Shown: positions 1-12,374, counted from the first letter of the stretch. The stretch: DNA of 64,000 nucleotides from Nissolia schottii (GCA_003254905.1 QANU01045372.1:132279-196278), one strand, 5' to 3'. Notes: generated by a model not told the origin, from the sequence alone. Numbers and translations are program-made.

Positions 1-4
1 TCAG

Positions 5-3000
5 GGACTGGACACAATGGTTGGTGAGCATGGAACTCAACTCTCTGGAGGACAAAAGCAGAGAGTGGCAATAGCAAGAGCAATTTTGAAAGACCCTAGA
101 ATCCTACTTCTAGATGAAGCTACAAGTGCCCTTGATGCTGAATCTGAGAGAATAGTGCAGGAGGCATTGGACAGAATAATGGTAAACCGAACAACTGTTA
201 TCGTAGCCCACCGCCTAAGTACTATTAGGAACGCCGATACCATTGCTGTTATTCATCAAGGAAAGATAGTAGAAAGAGGTAGAGATAATATCTTGTCACA
301 GAATTCAACATTCTCCACTACAATATGGATGCATAGTCAGGTTCACAATATCTCTTTATTGTGTTCTTATATTTTTTTTTTCGATTGATTAGGTTCACAT
401 GTCGAGCTCACCAAGGATCCCGATGGAGCCTATAGCCAGCTCATTAGACTGCAAGAAATTAAGGGGTCAGAACAGACTGGTGCAAATGACACAGACAAGC
501 CAGAAAGTATTTTGAATTCTGGAAGACAATCGAGTCACCGATCTTCTTCTTTCAGATCTATAAGCCAAAGAGGGTCATTTGGAGTTGGAAACAGTGGTCA
601 TCACTCATTCTCAGCAACATTCGGTGTGCCTACAGCAGTTGGCCTCTTGGACCCAGTAGGTTCTGATCCCGAAGCTCCATCTTCAATAGTTTCACCAGCA
701 GCACCTGAAGTTCCACTTTATCGCTTGGCTTCTTTGAACAAGCCTGAGATTCCAGTCTTACTGATGGGGACACTAGCTGCAGTGGCGAGTGGAACAATAT
801 TTCCCGCTTTTGGTCTCCTGCTTTCCAAAATGATAAGTATTTTCTATGAGCCAGCTCATGAGCTTCGTAAAGATTCAAGAGTTTGGGCATTGGTATTTGT
901 TGCACTTGGTGTAGCATCATTATTCATCTACCCATCTAGATTCTACCTTTTCGCTGTTGCTGGTGGTAAGTTGATCAGAAGGATCAGGAAAAGGTGTTTT
1001 GAGAAAGTGGTTAACATGGAAGTAAGTTGGTTTGATGAACCTGACCATTCAAGTGGAGCGATTGGAGCAAGGCTTTCGACTGATGCGGCTTCTATTAGAG
1101 GTCTGGTTGGGGATGCACTTGGTTTGCTGGTTGAAAATATTGCCACAGCAATAGTTGGTTTGGTAATTGCTTTTGAAGCATGCTGGCAACTTGCTCTTAT
1201 AATTCTCGCGTTGGCGCCTATATTAGGACTAAATGGATATGTGCAGTTCAAGTTCTTGAAAGGATTCAGTGCAGATGCAAAGGTTTGTTCTTTACATTCA
1301 TGAACAACTAACTAATATAGTGATGTGAATGAATATGAAAACATCTAAATTCTAAACTTTAGTGAAAGTGGAGTGATTAATCTGATTGAAACTAATCAGA
1401 ACCATTTCTTTCTACATTTTTGACATCATAGATCATAGTACTAAAGACAAATGAAAAGGCTCCGTAAGCATGTTCTCTGAATACATTTTTGACTTACTAT
1501 TTGCTATCAATAATGATATTCTTTGCAGAAATTGTATGAGGAAGCAAGTCAAGTGGCAAATGATGCTGTGGGGAGTATAAGAACAGTTGCTTCTTTCTGT
1601 GCTGAAGAGAAGGTGATGGAATTATACCAGGAAAAATGTGAAGGACCAATTAAGACAGGCATAAGGCGAGGGATAATAAGCGGCATAGGTTTCGGGTCAT
1701 CGTTCTTCATGCTCTACGCAGTTTATGCATGCAGTTTTTATGCTGGAGCTCGGCTTGTAGAGGATGGAAAATCATCATTCTCAGATGTCTTCCGCGTAAG
1801 TTACTCTCTTGTTCAATGTGTCAGACATTCTGTCACTCCTCCCTTGACATAGACTGGGTATCGGTTATCATTCATTAATATACATTCCATCCAATTTTCT
1901 AGCATTGATGATTTTGTTTCCTGATTTGCAGGTCTTCTTTGCTCTCAGCATGGCAGCAGTAGGAATCTCTCAATCTAGCTCCTTGGTACCTGATTCAACA
2001 AAAGCTAAAAGTGCTGCTGCTTCTATATTTGCTATTCTTGATAGGAAATCACAAATAGACCCCAGTGATGACTCTGGAATGACACCTGAAGAAGTCAAGG
2101 GAGAAATGGAGTTTCACCATGTCAGTTTCAAGTATCCAACCAGGCCTGATGTTCAGATATTCAGAGATCTTTGCTTGACAATTCACAGTGGCAAGGTAAA
2201 TTATCTTATTTATACAAGTACCAAATGATTATTATCATTGTTCTTCCAAAATGAAGAGAAGAAACCAACAAATGTATCATTATACTCGTAAAAATCAGAC
2301 AGTTGCACTGGTTGGAGAAAGTGGAAGTGGAAAGTCAACAGTGATCTCATTGTTACAAAGGTTTTATGACCCGGATTCTGGCCACATTACACTTGATGGC
2401 AAAGAGATCCAAAACCTGCAAGTTAAATGGCTAAGACAACAGATGGGCCTGGTAAGCCAAGAGCCTGTGTTGTTTAACGACACCATCCGCGCCAACATTG
2501 CATATGGAAAGGGTGGTGATGCAACAGAAGCAGAAATTATAGTTGCAGCAGAACTGGCTAATGCTCACAACTTCATTAGTAGTTTGCAACAGGTAAATAA
2601 ATTACACAATGCACTTTCAACTAACAACTCATTCTGTCTTCAAAGACTAGTGCAAATAACGTATCTTCAAAATTTAAAATTTTTGAGAATAATATGTTGT
2701 GTATGCAGGGTTATGACACGATAGTAGGCGAGCGGGGAGTTCAACTATCAGGGGGACAGAAGCAGCGGGTGGCGATTGCAAGAGCCATAGTGAAGAATCC
2801 AAAGATATTACTACTAGATGAAGCAACAAGTGCACTTGATGCTGAATCTGAAAAGGTGGTTCAGGATGCACTTGACAGAGTGGTGGTAGATAGAACAACA
2901 ATTGTGGTGGCACATAGGCTATCCACTATTAAGGGTGCTGATTTAATTGCAGTAGTTAAGAATGGGGTCATAGCAGAGAAGGGAAAGCATGAAGCATTGC

Positions 3001-3062
3001 TCAACAAGGGAGGCAACTATGCTTCCTTGGTAGCATTGCACACAAGTGCTGCGTCATCTTAG
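5..3062 (+). CDS. ABCB-type (P-glycoprotein/MDR-like) ABC transporter, copy 1, 3' part only
   Basis: Six exons are visible: <5-278, 393-1282, 1529-1795, 1932-2195, 2299-2592 and 2709-3062 (stop TAG). Together they give 780 residues in one open frame with GT..AG introns; the window opens at a splice acceptor. The first exon carries the end of nucleotide-binding domain 1 (LSGGQKQR signature, then Walker [12 protein letters not shown]). Next come a Ser-rich linker, the second membrane domain (exons 2-4) and NBD2, with Walker [10 protein letters not shown] in exon 5 and LSGGQ and [11 protein letters not shown] in exon 6. The family consists of full-size plasma-membrane exporters (TMD-NBD-TMD-NBD) that move auxin, other organic molecules or alkaloids using ATP. 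The substrate cannot be read from sequence. Exon sizes 274, 267, 264, 294 and 354 are identical to those of copy 2 downstream, so the two are tandem duplicates. No frameshift or stop is seen; the 5' half lies outside the window. Confidence 0.95.
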
Positions 3063-3283
3063 TCCCCCTTTGAGCTCCCTTGCTTAGAGTGACTATCCAT
3101 GTCTGGGGTTTAGGATTTATTTACGTGTAATATGTGATGTTTTTTTGTTGTTGTAAGAAATTAGTGGGTAGAAAATGATTCCTTTGTGCCTTCTCTGTTT
3201 GATTAAGGAAATGCTTTGTACATTCCGTTCTTATTTGCCTCACTTTCGAGTGCGAGCAAGGGTTAGTTGATTATATAGGACCA
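3063..3283 (+). other. 3' UTR of ABCB copy 1 and spacer to U2 promoter
   Basis: This T-rich stretch after the stop codon is the likely 3' UTR. The text after the stop (CCCCTTTGAGCTCCCTTGCT) recurs almost unchanged after the stop of copy 2 at 11957, showing that the downstream region was duplicated too. No open frame is seen. Confidence 0.6.
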
Positions 3284-3284
3284 A

Positions 3285-3295
3285 GTCCCACATCA
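3285..3295 (+). promoter_or_regulatory. Upstream sequence element (USE) of U2 snRNA copy 1
   Basis: GTCCCACATCA matches the plant snRNA USE consensus RTCCCACATCG at 10 of 11 positions. It lies 34 bp upstream of the TATA element. That spacing (about 33-34 bp, against about 23-24 bp for Pol III types) is what specifies RNA polymerase II at plant snRNA promoters. Confidence 0.85.
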
Positions 3296-3329
3296 CATAA
3301 AGTAATGACCAAGTACCCAAGCCTTTCAA

Positions 3330-3337
3330 TATAAAAG
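3330..3337 (+). promoter_or_regulatory. TATA element of U2 snRNA copy 1
   Basis: TATAAAAG lies 33 bp before the predicted first base of the U2 RNA. The spacing to the start is identical in the second U2 copy. Confidence 0.85.
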
Positions 3338-3362
3338 CAGCACCCATCACCCATTTCTATTC

Positions 3363-3558
3363 ATACCTTTCTCGGCCTTTCGGCTAAGATCAAGTGTAGT
3401 ATCTGTTCTTATCAGTTTAATATCTGATATTTGGGCCATTGGCCCACACGATATTAAATTTATTTTTCGAGGGGGAGTGGGCCGCTACAATAGCTTGCTA
3501 TTAGGCCTGCTCACGTGTCGCCCGTGACTTACACCACAGCAAGGGCCTGGCGCTCCCC
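3363..3558 (+). ncRNA. U2: U2 spliceosomal snRNA, copy 1
   Basis: The RNA begins ATACCTTTCTCGGCC. It then carries the branch-point recognition segment (GTGTAGTATCTGTTC), the stem-loop II arm GGGCCATTGGCCC, the Sm-site stretch ATTTATTTTT near 3456-3466, and two 3' stem-loops ending GGCCTGGCGCTCCCC. Length is about 196 nt, as usual for plant U2. U2 pairs with the intron branch site in the spliceosome. A plant-type 3' box follows (AGTTGAA at 3568-3574, matching AGTNNAA). It differs from copy 2 at a handful of positions, for example in stem II and in the lower stem III. With complete promoter, core and 3' box it is probably functional. The exact 3' end is estimated from homology. Confidence 0.93.
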
Positions 3559-3567
3559 ACCCAAACC

Positions 3568-3574
3568 AGTTGAA
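3568..3574 (+). terminator. snRNA 3'-end box of U2 copy 1
   Basis: AGTTGAA about 10 nt past the mature end fits the plant snRNA 3' box CA(N)3-10AGTNNAA, which directs 3' processing of Pol II snRNAs. Confidence 0.6.
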
Positions 3575-4074
3575 TTTTTTTAATGAATGCGCTACAACAA
3601 AAATTTAAGTTGTTGGGTATATTCGAATGTTATTGGCCTTGAGATAGCGATGATTATATTGTCCACCTTCTATTGATAAAATTCAGGGATTCGATTTCGA
3701 CAGAAAATAAAGGGCTTCGAACAAAACAAAAAGGGGGTTCAAAGTGCTATGGGGTGTGCACCTAACAAAGGTTGCCAACATTTTTCCTTCTGTTGGGAAG
3801 TCAAAATTCAGAAAGGCCAAATCGAAAAACATGGACAAGATTTTATTTTACATTTTTTAAAAAATAAATAAAAGAATCTGTAATTATACACAACGAATTG
3901 TGCATATGTTGATTTTTTACTTAAAATTGATGAGTTGTTTGGCCCCAATTAGGACCACATTTCTGAAGTAGAAAAAAAATAAAAAATAAAAAATAAAATT
4001 AGGACCACATTCAGTTTATGATAATATTTATTCATTTTCTAGTCAAATCATCTAACAACAGAATCGTGCACATG

Positions 4075-4190
4075 TGAATGGAGCAAACCCACAGGCCAGC
4101 CGTATACCCCTTAACTGGACTTGAGAACGGCGAGGGATTAGTCTCACCTGTCACGCGGGTGGGGATACCCTGGGAAACCAAAAAAAAAAA
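4075..4190 (+). mobile_element. Short SINE-like retroposon with poly-A tail and 15-bp target duplication
   Basis: An insert of about 116 bp ends in roughly 12 A residues. It is bounded by perfect 15-bp direct repeats AGAATCGTGCACATG at 4060-4074 and 4191-4205. Poly-A plus a long target duplication is diagnostic of LINE-machinery retroposition. The body (GGGATTAGTCTCACCTGTCA, then a GGTGGGGATACCC stretch) resembles the 3' halves of plant tRNA-derived SINEs. Clear Pol III A and B boxes are not seen, so the copy may be 5'-truncated. The perfect repeats point to a fairly recent insertion. Confidence 0.8.
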
Positions 4191-5915
4191 AGAATCGTGC
4201 ACATGACTTAGATTGAAATGAAACTTGATATATTTGTTAGGAAATGAAGACTTGAATTCATGATACCATCTCAAGTACATAAGAATAAACCATCAAAATT
4301 GTCCTCAATGTTGCTATTATTGATCAAGTTTATCTCTGAAGTATGTAAATTATCAAATTCATTTTCAAAGTTATCAAAAATTTATCAAATTAATCCTCCA
4401 ACGTCAATCAAATGATTTACTTATCTCTTTCAAAAGTTTAAGTTTTTAAGCAAAGACAATTGAATGATTTTATATTTGACAAATATTTTAGACTAGATGC
4501 TAAAACAACTTTTTCAACCAATTATGCCTTACATGTGTAAATCACCTTCTGGAGAAACAAGCATGTATCCAAGTTTCTGGGCTAGTGGCATTAGAACCTA
4601 CATCCTTTGTGATTTTTACTAATATAAAACTCTTAGCTGTCATAATGTGTAGAATTTATTTCATGGTTCTTGTGTTTTCCCTTTGTGAGGTTCCTACTTT
4701 ATAGATGCTAGCCGTTTGCTACCTATCCTTCTAAAGTAATACTAAGTTAACCAAAACAGTTATTATATCATTTTCATAACAAATATTGTACAACATAATC
4801 TGTATTTATATATATGATCAGGAAAACTGGTCCTGCAATAATTATGATAATGATATTTGGAAGAAGACATGAGAGATAGTTCTAATTTATTTAGCACAAG
4901 GGTCATGCGGTCCCCAGGGTTATTTGATTCAAATAAGTAGCATAACGATAGATTTAACCAAGGACAAAACTAAAAAAGCAAAACTAGAGATTAAATTTAT
5001 GAGTTGTTAAACCAATAATGTGTTTGTCCCTTCAAATGGAACTTTATTCTGTAATTTAATAGGTATACACATGCATAATAGTGTAGGCTTCCTAGTATTG
5101 CATCAGCATTTTAGAGAAAGAGAGAAAACACAAGGAACAAGACACAATGGGGTACTGAAAAAAATACATACAATTTTGAGTTAAAAGTGAAGTTTCAACT
5201 TGAGCATTCATAATAATGGCAACAGTGTTGTAACTTTGTTTAAACAATTTTTATTCTGAACAAATTATCATATATTATACTGAGATGTGTCTTGAAAATC
5301 AAAAGTAAAAGAAAGCATTTCTTGTAGCTAGTGGCACAGGGATAAAGTCAGAATTTCTTTGGTTTGTAATCATAAGTTCAACTTCAAGCAATTTTTATTA
5401 TTTTAAATTTCAACATCATAGGCTATTTTCAAATTAAAGTATTAAGAGTTTCAACTTTCAATTCAAGCATTTAGCTTATTGGAATTTGGTCTGCATTTTA
5501 TTGTATAATATTTTCAAACTTAGTTATGATTGTGCTTTCCATGTTTTTTTGTGGATTGGTTGAAGTGTTTTCTGAATGGAGAAGAATCTCTCATGTCTCT
5601 TATTGTTCAGTAATGGTGCATTTAAACCGTACATAAATTGTTATTTTGATAATGGGGTATCTAATTCTGTTCTGTTTCTTTTGCTTTATCTCGTTTGGTT
5701 AAAAGATGAACAAAGTTAGCTTGCAATAGTAGGCTACTGCCAACTGGTTTTCAATCAACCTTATAAGGTTTGCTTCATTCCCTTGTTGCTTTCTAGTGCT
5801 AGTTTGCCATCATTCTCAGTTTCCAAAAATTAAAGGTTTGTTTAATTGTTTCTGTTTTCATCTTTGACAGAAAATAACAAGAACAACATGAGTAAGGAAG
5901 ACTTTTTCTTTCCTT

Positions 5916-5930
<15 letters not shown>

Positions 5931-5973
<43 letters not shown>
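5931..5973. repeat. (AT)n microsatellite
   Basis: An uninterrupted AT dinucleotide tract of about 43 bp upstream of ABCB copy 2; probably length-polymorphic. Confidence 0.95.
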
Positions 5974-5977
<4 letters not shown>

Positions 5978-6301
5978 AGAATGTGCTTTGATTAACAATA
6001 GCGATAACAAGGTTGGTTTTTGCAAGTGTTCCTTGAATTTTAGTTCTCTTTCTGTTTTCTCTTGTCACTCGTACAATCTTCATTACTCTCTATTGCTGAA
6101 TTTGGTTAAGTCAACTAGCAACCAATTAAGGTAGATTTTGTAGTTTTTTAACATGCATAGAAATTATAACTCAATTCAGTGATGACTTTTGAGGGAAAAG
6201 ACTAGCATGGAGTTGCTAACTCAAATCATGGATCCTTTTTCTGCAGCTGTTTTTTTTAGTGGTGTGGTGTTTGTAACCAACATAGGCCTTCCTTGGGGAA
6301 A

Positions 6302-9300
6302 ATGGTGGCTGAGACCAGTTTGGATGAAGATATTACTTCATGTGAGATGACAGGGTCAGCAAGTCATCAACAACCAGTTTCAGGTCCCGAAAATTCTCGA
6401 GAAATGATAGGCAGGGAAAAGGATTTGAAGAAGAAGAACAAGGCCAAAGATGAAAGCAATAAAACAGTGCCATTTTACAAGCTTTTCTCATTTGCAGACT
6501 CTTGGGATCATCTGCTGATTTTTGTTGGGGCAATAAGTGCTGTTGGGAATGGAATCTCTTTGCCTTTAATGACTCTAGTCATTGGAGATGTAATTGATGC
6601 TTTTGGTGGAAATGCTAACACTAATCAAGTTGTTCATGAAGTTTCCAAGGTAATGACTAGTACCCTTTCACTAAGAATCTGTGTAATGAAATACCAAATA
6701 TCTAAGCTGTGCTAGGTAGGGAAGATATGAGATTAGTGTGAGATGTAATAATTCTAATTCTCCTAATTTCAATGTCATATAACTCATAACGGTTCATCTT
6801 ATGCTCAGGTGTCTCTGAAGTTTCTATACATGGGTATAGGTGCCTTTTTCGCAGCATTTTTGCGTAAGCATACCAGATTCTCTGCTGATTATGCTTACAT
6901 TGAAACTACAAATATAAATTTAAGCTTAATCTAACCATAGTTACCCTTAACCTGATATCTTGTAGAGGTGACTTGCTGGGTGATCACTGGGGAGAGACAA
7001 GCTGCAAGAATAAGAGGCTTATACCTCAAAGCAATTTTGAGGCAAGATGTTAGCTTCTTTGACAAGGAAACTAACACCGGTGAGGTTGTTGGAAGTATGT
7101 CAGGTGACACAGTTGTTATTCAAGACGCAATAAGCGAAAAGGTATTAATGGACAACTCTTCAAAGTCCTGAATCATCACCATGCCATCTAAATGTGTTAA
7201 GAATAACCTTTTCTTTCTTTTTCTTGGGTGATATCACTATATCAGGTAGGGAAGTTCATACAGTATGTGGCAACATTTTTAGGAGGGTTTGTTATAGCAT
7301 TTATCAAGGGATGGCTCCTGACCCTTGTCCTACTATCTTCTCTTCCGCCTCTTGTCTTCTCTGGCTCCTTAATGACCTGGACTTTTGCAAAGATGGCGTC
7401 TCGTGGACAAGCAGCTTATTCTGAAGCAGCAATTGTAGTAGACAGGACTATTGGTTCAATTCGAACTGTATGCCAATCTTCACAAACAGTTCTTCATTGT
7501 TTTTTTCATCTTAATGTTACTTCAGAGGAGTATATTAAGGATATACATTCCTCCAATATAGGTTGCATCGTTTACCGGCGAGAAGCAAGCAATAGCTCAA
7601 TACAATCAATCCTTAATCAAAGCTTACAGGATTGGTGTGCACGAGGGAGTGGCTGCTGGTTTAGGCATCGGTTCAGTTCGCTTATTTGTTTACAGCAGTT
7701 ATGCTTTGGCCGTATGGTTTGGAGGGAAGATGGTACTAGAGAAAGGATATACAGGCGGCGAAGTCATGAGTGTGTTTTTCGCAGTATTGACTGGTTCCAT
7801 GTAAGTTAGTTTCTGCTTTACATTCTATATTGTGGATGCATCATTTCATAGGCAACAAGTTTTGCCAGAAAATTAGAGACATTAAATTTTGGGATACATT
7901 TATTTTTACAGGGCTCTGGGGCAGGCATCTCCAAGCTTAACTGCATTTGCTGCGGGACAAGCTGCTGCTTTTAAAATGATTGAAACAATAAATAGGCAGC
8001 CGGATATTGATGCTTATGACGCTGGTGGCCGGCAGCTAGATGATATTTCCGGAGATATAGAACTTAGGGAGGTTTGCTTTTGTTATCCTACTAGACCAGA
8101 TGAACTGATATTCAATGGATTTTCTATTTCAATATCAAGTGGCACTACTGCAGCTTTGGTAGGGCAAAGTGGGAGTGGGAAATCAACGGTTATCGGTTTG
8201 ATAGAGAGATTTTATGATCCACAAGCTGGTGAAGTTCTCATTGATGGTATCAACCTCAGAGAATTTCAACTCAAATGGATCAGACAGAAAATAGGCCTTG
8301 TTAGCCAGGAGCCAATTCTATTTGCTTGTAGCATTAAAGAAAATATTGCCTATGGAAAAGACAGTGCAACAGATGAAGAAATCAAAGCTGCAGCAGAACT
8401 CGCTAATGCTGCAAAGTTCATTGATAAATTTCCCCAAGTGAGCTCTCAACTCTTCACTCATTTTGAAATTTGGCAATTTCTTTTGCCTCAAAAACATTTG
8501 CAATGTTTTTCTGCTTTTTCAACTACATTAGTTTCAAATTCCAAAACACTCGAGAATTTTCAATACATGTAGGTTTTCAATTTTTTCATACTAGTTTTGT
8601 AAAACTATGAATTTAGGGACTTGACACGATGGTTGGCGAGCATGGAACTCAGCTTTCTGGAGGTCAAAAGCAAAGAATTGCTATAGCAAGAGCAATTCTG
8701 AAAGACCCTAGAATTCTTCTCCTTGATGAAGCTACAAGTGCTCTTGATGCTGAATCTGAGAGAGTGGTGCAAGAGACACTAGACAGAATCATGATAAACC
8801 GAACAACTGTCATTGTAGCTCATCGCTTAAGCACAATAAGGAATGCTGACATGATTGCTGTTATTCACCAAGGAAAAGTAGTAGAAAAAGGTAAGTACAC
8901 TATGTTGCCACAGAAATGAAATTCAGTTTGGCAATCTGCTTTAAAGTTATTCTCATGTCTTCATTTTCCTAAACATGTGGCTTGAGGCACTCTTATATCT
9001 TTTAACTGATTAGGTTCACATTATGAACTCACTAAAGATCCTGATGGAGCTTTTAGCCAGCTCATTAGACTGCAAGAAATCAGAAGGGAGACAGAACTAG
9101 AAAACTCTGCAGATTCTGGACGACAATCAAGCCAGCGGTTTTCTTTCCCTCGGTCTTTAAGCCAGGGATCATCTGGAAATGGAAACAGCAGCCATCACTC
9201 ATTCAGAATACCGAATGCTACGCCTACCACACTTGGTCTCTCGGAAGCATCAGAACGAAGGCCTGAAGTTCTTCCTTCAGCAACATCAACTACACCTCCA

Positions 9301-11956
9301 GAAGTCTCATTTCTAAGGCTTGCTAGTCTAAACAAGCCTGAAATCCCAGTTTTACTCATAGGAACTATAGTAGCAGCAATAACTGGGGCCATACAACCTG
9401 CTCTGGGGCTCCTCATCTCCAACATGATAAACACTTTCTTTGAACCAGCAGATGAACTTCAAAAAGACTCGAAGTTTTGGTCATTAATTTTTGTTGCCTT
9501 CAGTGTGGCTGCATTCTTATTTCATCCACTGAGGTCCTACTTTTTTGCTGTTGCTGGTTCTAAGCTGATAAAAAGAATCCGGCTGATGTGTTTCGAGAAG
9601 ATAATTCATATGGAAGTAGGCTGGTTTGACGAAGCTGAGAATTCGAGTGGAGCACTTGGGGCAAGGCTTTCAACTGATGCTGCTTCTATTAGAGCTTTGG
9701 TTGGCGATGCACTCGGCATACTGGTTCAAGATATTTCTACAGTAATTACAGCATTGGTGATTGGCTTTGAGGCAAACTGGCAGCTGTCTCTCATTGTGCT
9801 TTGTTTGCTACCTCTACTATTAGTAAATGGACATGTGCAAATCAAATCCATGCAAGGATTCAACACAAATGCGAAGGTTTGTGCCTTACTGACATCAAGC
9901 TATCAACAACAGAAAGTGAAACTATTTGAAAATATCTAAATTTGTGACATAGTGGGAAAAAGGGTTACAGGAAACTTGGGATGCAATGTAAGGAACAACA
10001 TAAACTGAATTGAACTAATCAGAAAAACAAGCACTGTGCAACAGAAGCTACTTTATGCAGATGAATCAACTATATTATAATTCTTGCAGTTAGTACTAAT
10101 ATCTATGTTACCAATGTTACCATGCTCCATATGTTCAACAGAAACTATATGAGGAAGCAAGCCAAGTAGCGAATGATGCTGTAAGGAATATCAGAACAGT
10201 TGCCTCTTTCTGTGCTGAGGAGAAGGTGATGGAGCTCTATAAGAAGAAATGTGAAGGACCAATCCAGACAGGTATAAGACAAGGTTTAGTCAATGGAACT
10301 GGTTTTGGGATATCAATCCTCTTTCAGTTCTCTGTCTATGCAATCAGTTTCTATGCCGGTGCACGACTTGTTGAGCATGGCAAAACATCAGTGTCAGATG
10401 TTTTCCGCGTAAGTTTTTGTCCTAACTTAATTATCAGCTAAAATTTTCATACATATTTAAAATGTTTGAAAAAGAATAAACAGAAATATAATTTCATTTC
10501 ATAATTTTCAGGTATTTTTCGCTCTCACAATGGCAGCGATAGCGTTATCTCAGTCTGGCCTAATGGCCCCAGGTGCAAGTAAAGCGAAAAGTTCTGCTGC
10601 TTCTGTATTTGCTATTCTTGATCAGAGATCAAACATAGACCCAAGTGATGAGTCTGGAATGACATTGCAAGATGTCAAGGGAGAGATAGAATTCCGCCAT
10701 GTCACTTTCAAGTATCCAACTAGGCCTAATGTTCAAATACTCAGAGATCTTTCCTTAACCATTCATTCGGGAAAGGTAAGTTACCAATTGATACATTGGC
10801 TTGATGCATAGTTCTCATGAGTTTATAGAAGAGCTTAACATAACTAACATGTTACATAACTACTTTAAAAAACTAACTAATTCAGTTGCAAGTCTAAAAG
10901 AGAATCTAAGAATGTGATTATTCTGATGAAAATCAGACGGTTGCGCTAGTAGGCGAAAGCGGAAGTGGAAAATCAACAGTGATCTCATTGTTGCAAAGAT
11001 TTTACGATCTCGATTCGGGTCAGATTACACTTGATGGAACAGAAATCCAAAAGCTACAACTTAAATGGTTTAGGCAGCAGATGGGCCTGGTAAGCCAGGA
11101 GCCAGTGTTGTTCAATGACACCATCCGCGCCAACATTGCATATGGAAAGGGAGGAGATGCAACAGAGGCAGAAATTATAGCTGCAGCAGAACTGGCTAAT
11201 GCTCACAAGTTCATTAGCAGTTTGCAGAAGGTAGCTAAGTCATACCAAATTGCATCCTGAATATTCCAAGACTTGTGCAACAAAAAAATGTACCTTGCTA
11301 ATACACCAAAAATTTTTTGTAACATTTATACACTGGTTAAACAGCAACTCATTTGTTGGTTAACAAGTTGTATAAATGGATTTGCTAGTTAATCAATCTA
11401 TACAACTAAGTTCTAACTAACAACTTACAAATAACATCATGAAATAGATTTTGATGCAGTCAGTATAGAAAATTTTCACATGGTCCTCCAATAATATATT
11501 ACTGCATCACTTCTCAAAAGTCACATTTATTATACATCTATCTGATTGGTTGACAGTAGTATAATATAAGATTCTGAAACCATAGAAAAAAAACACATGC
11601 AGGGTTATGATACAGTAGTAGGGGAAAGAGGGATTCAGCTATCAGGAGGGCAGAAGCAGAGGGTGGCAATTGCAAGAGCCATAGTGAAGAGTCCAAAGAT
11701 ATTACTACTAGATGAAGCAACCAGTGCACTTGATGCTGAGTCTGAAAAAGTGGTTCAGGATGCACTTGACAGAGTCATGGTGAACAGAACAACAATGGTG
11801 GTGGCACACAGGTTGTCCACCATAAAGGGTGCTGATTTAATTGCAGTGGTTAAGAATGGTGCCATTGCAGAGAAGGGAAAGCATGAAGCATTGCTCAAAA
11901 AGGGTGGTAACTATGCTTCATTGGTCGCACTGTACACAAGTGCTGCTTCATCTTAG
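6302..11956 (+). CDS. ABCB-type (P-glycoprotein/MDR-like) ABC transporter, copy 2, complete
   Basis: Twelve coding exons: 6302-6649, 6809-6863, 6966-7141, 7246-7467, 7562-7800, 7912-8437, 8617-8890, 9014-9876, 10142-10408, 10512-10775, 10937-11230 and 11603-11956. All use GT..AG introns and join in frame to 1293 residues, normal for a full-size ABCB. ATG 6302 starts a charged cytosolic N-terminus ([12 protein letters not shown]) before TMD1. NBD1 has Walker A GQSGSGKS at about residue 431, LSGGQKQR at 535 and [11 protein letters not shown] near 555-566. After a Ser-rich linker and TMD2, NBD2 has Walker A GESGSGKS at about 1084 and LSGGQ at 1189. Both ATP sites keep the Walker B glutamate, so two active sites are expected. 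The protein should be a plasma-membrane exporter; by family resemblance it belongs to the ABCB4/11/12/21 group (auxin or other small molecules), but the substrate is unproven. It is the tandem duplicate of the partial gene at 5-3062. Confidence 0.97.
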
Positions 11957-12101
11957 ACCCCTTTGAGCTCCCTTGCTGAGAGTGACCACCATGTTTAGGG
12001 TTCATGGTTTACTTCCTTTGTGTCTTCTCTTTTCGTTTCGACTGCCATAGTCAGAGACTCAGAGTAAGGTTTAGTTGGCGGTGATAAAATGCATATGAGA
12101 A

Positions 12102-12112
12102 GTCCCACATCG
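12102..12112 (+). promoter_or_regulatory. USE of U2 snRNA copy 2
   Basis: GTCCCACATCG is a perfect match to the plant snRNA upstream sequence element RTCCCACATCG, 33 bp upstream of TATAAAAG. This is Pol II-type spacing. Confidence 0.9.
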
Positions 12113-12145
12113 TTGAGAGTAATGAGCAAGCACCCAAGCCTTCAA

Positions 12146-12153
12146 TATAAAAG
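12146..12153 (+). promoter_or_regulatory. TATA element of U2 snRNA copy 2
   Basis: TATAAAAG lies 33 bp upstream of the predicted U2 start, with the same geometry and flanking text (AAGC after it) as copy 1. Confidence 0.9.
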
Positions 12154-12178
12154 CAGCACTACTATTGCTAAAGAACTC

Positions 12179-12374
12179 ATACCTTTCTCGGCCTTTTGGC
12201 TAAGATCAAGTGTAGTATCTGTTCTTATCAGTTTAATATCTAATATGTGGGCCATTGGCCCACACGATATTAAATTTATTTTTTGAGGGGGAGTGGGCCG
12301 CTACAGTAGCTTGCTATTGGGCCTGCTCACGTGTCGCCCATGCCTTACACTACAGCAAGGGCCTGGCGCACCCC
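12179..12374 (+). ncRNA. U2: U2 spliceosomal snRNA, copy 2
   Basis: This second U2 gene begins ATACCTTTCTCGGCC and has the intact branch-site recognition segment GTGTAGTATCTGTTC, stem II (GTGGGCCATTGGCCCACAC), Sm-site stretch ATTTATTTTTT, and 3' hairpins ending GGCCTGGCGCACCCC. Length is about 196 nt. It is very similar to copy 1 (start 3363, 8816 bp away) and sits at the same relative place, 222 bp after the ABCB stop codon. The 3' box is weaker here: CAGTGATAA near 12382-12390 only approximates AGTNNAA. The perfect USE and correct TATA spacing suggest it is expressed. The mature 3' end is estimated. Confidence 0.93.

Larger units (their letters stand above)
3575..6301. other. Intergenic region and promoter of ABCB copy 2
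   Basis: About 2.7 kb of AT-rich DNA with no credible coding frame. It holds a SINE insertion (4075-4190) and a TA microsatellite (5931-5973). A TTTTTCTGCAG at 6236-6246 resembles a splice acceptor and could end a 5' UTR intron of the ABCB gene; this is a guess. Confidence 0.6.

Noticed and set aside
12089..12286. 65-codon open frame across the second U2 gene
   Set aside because: It covers the USE, TATA and RNA of the U2 gene, which account for the sequence.
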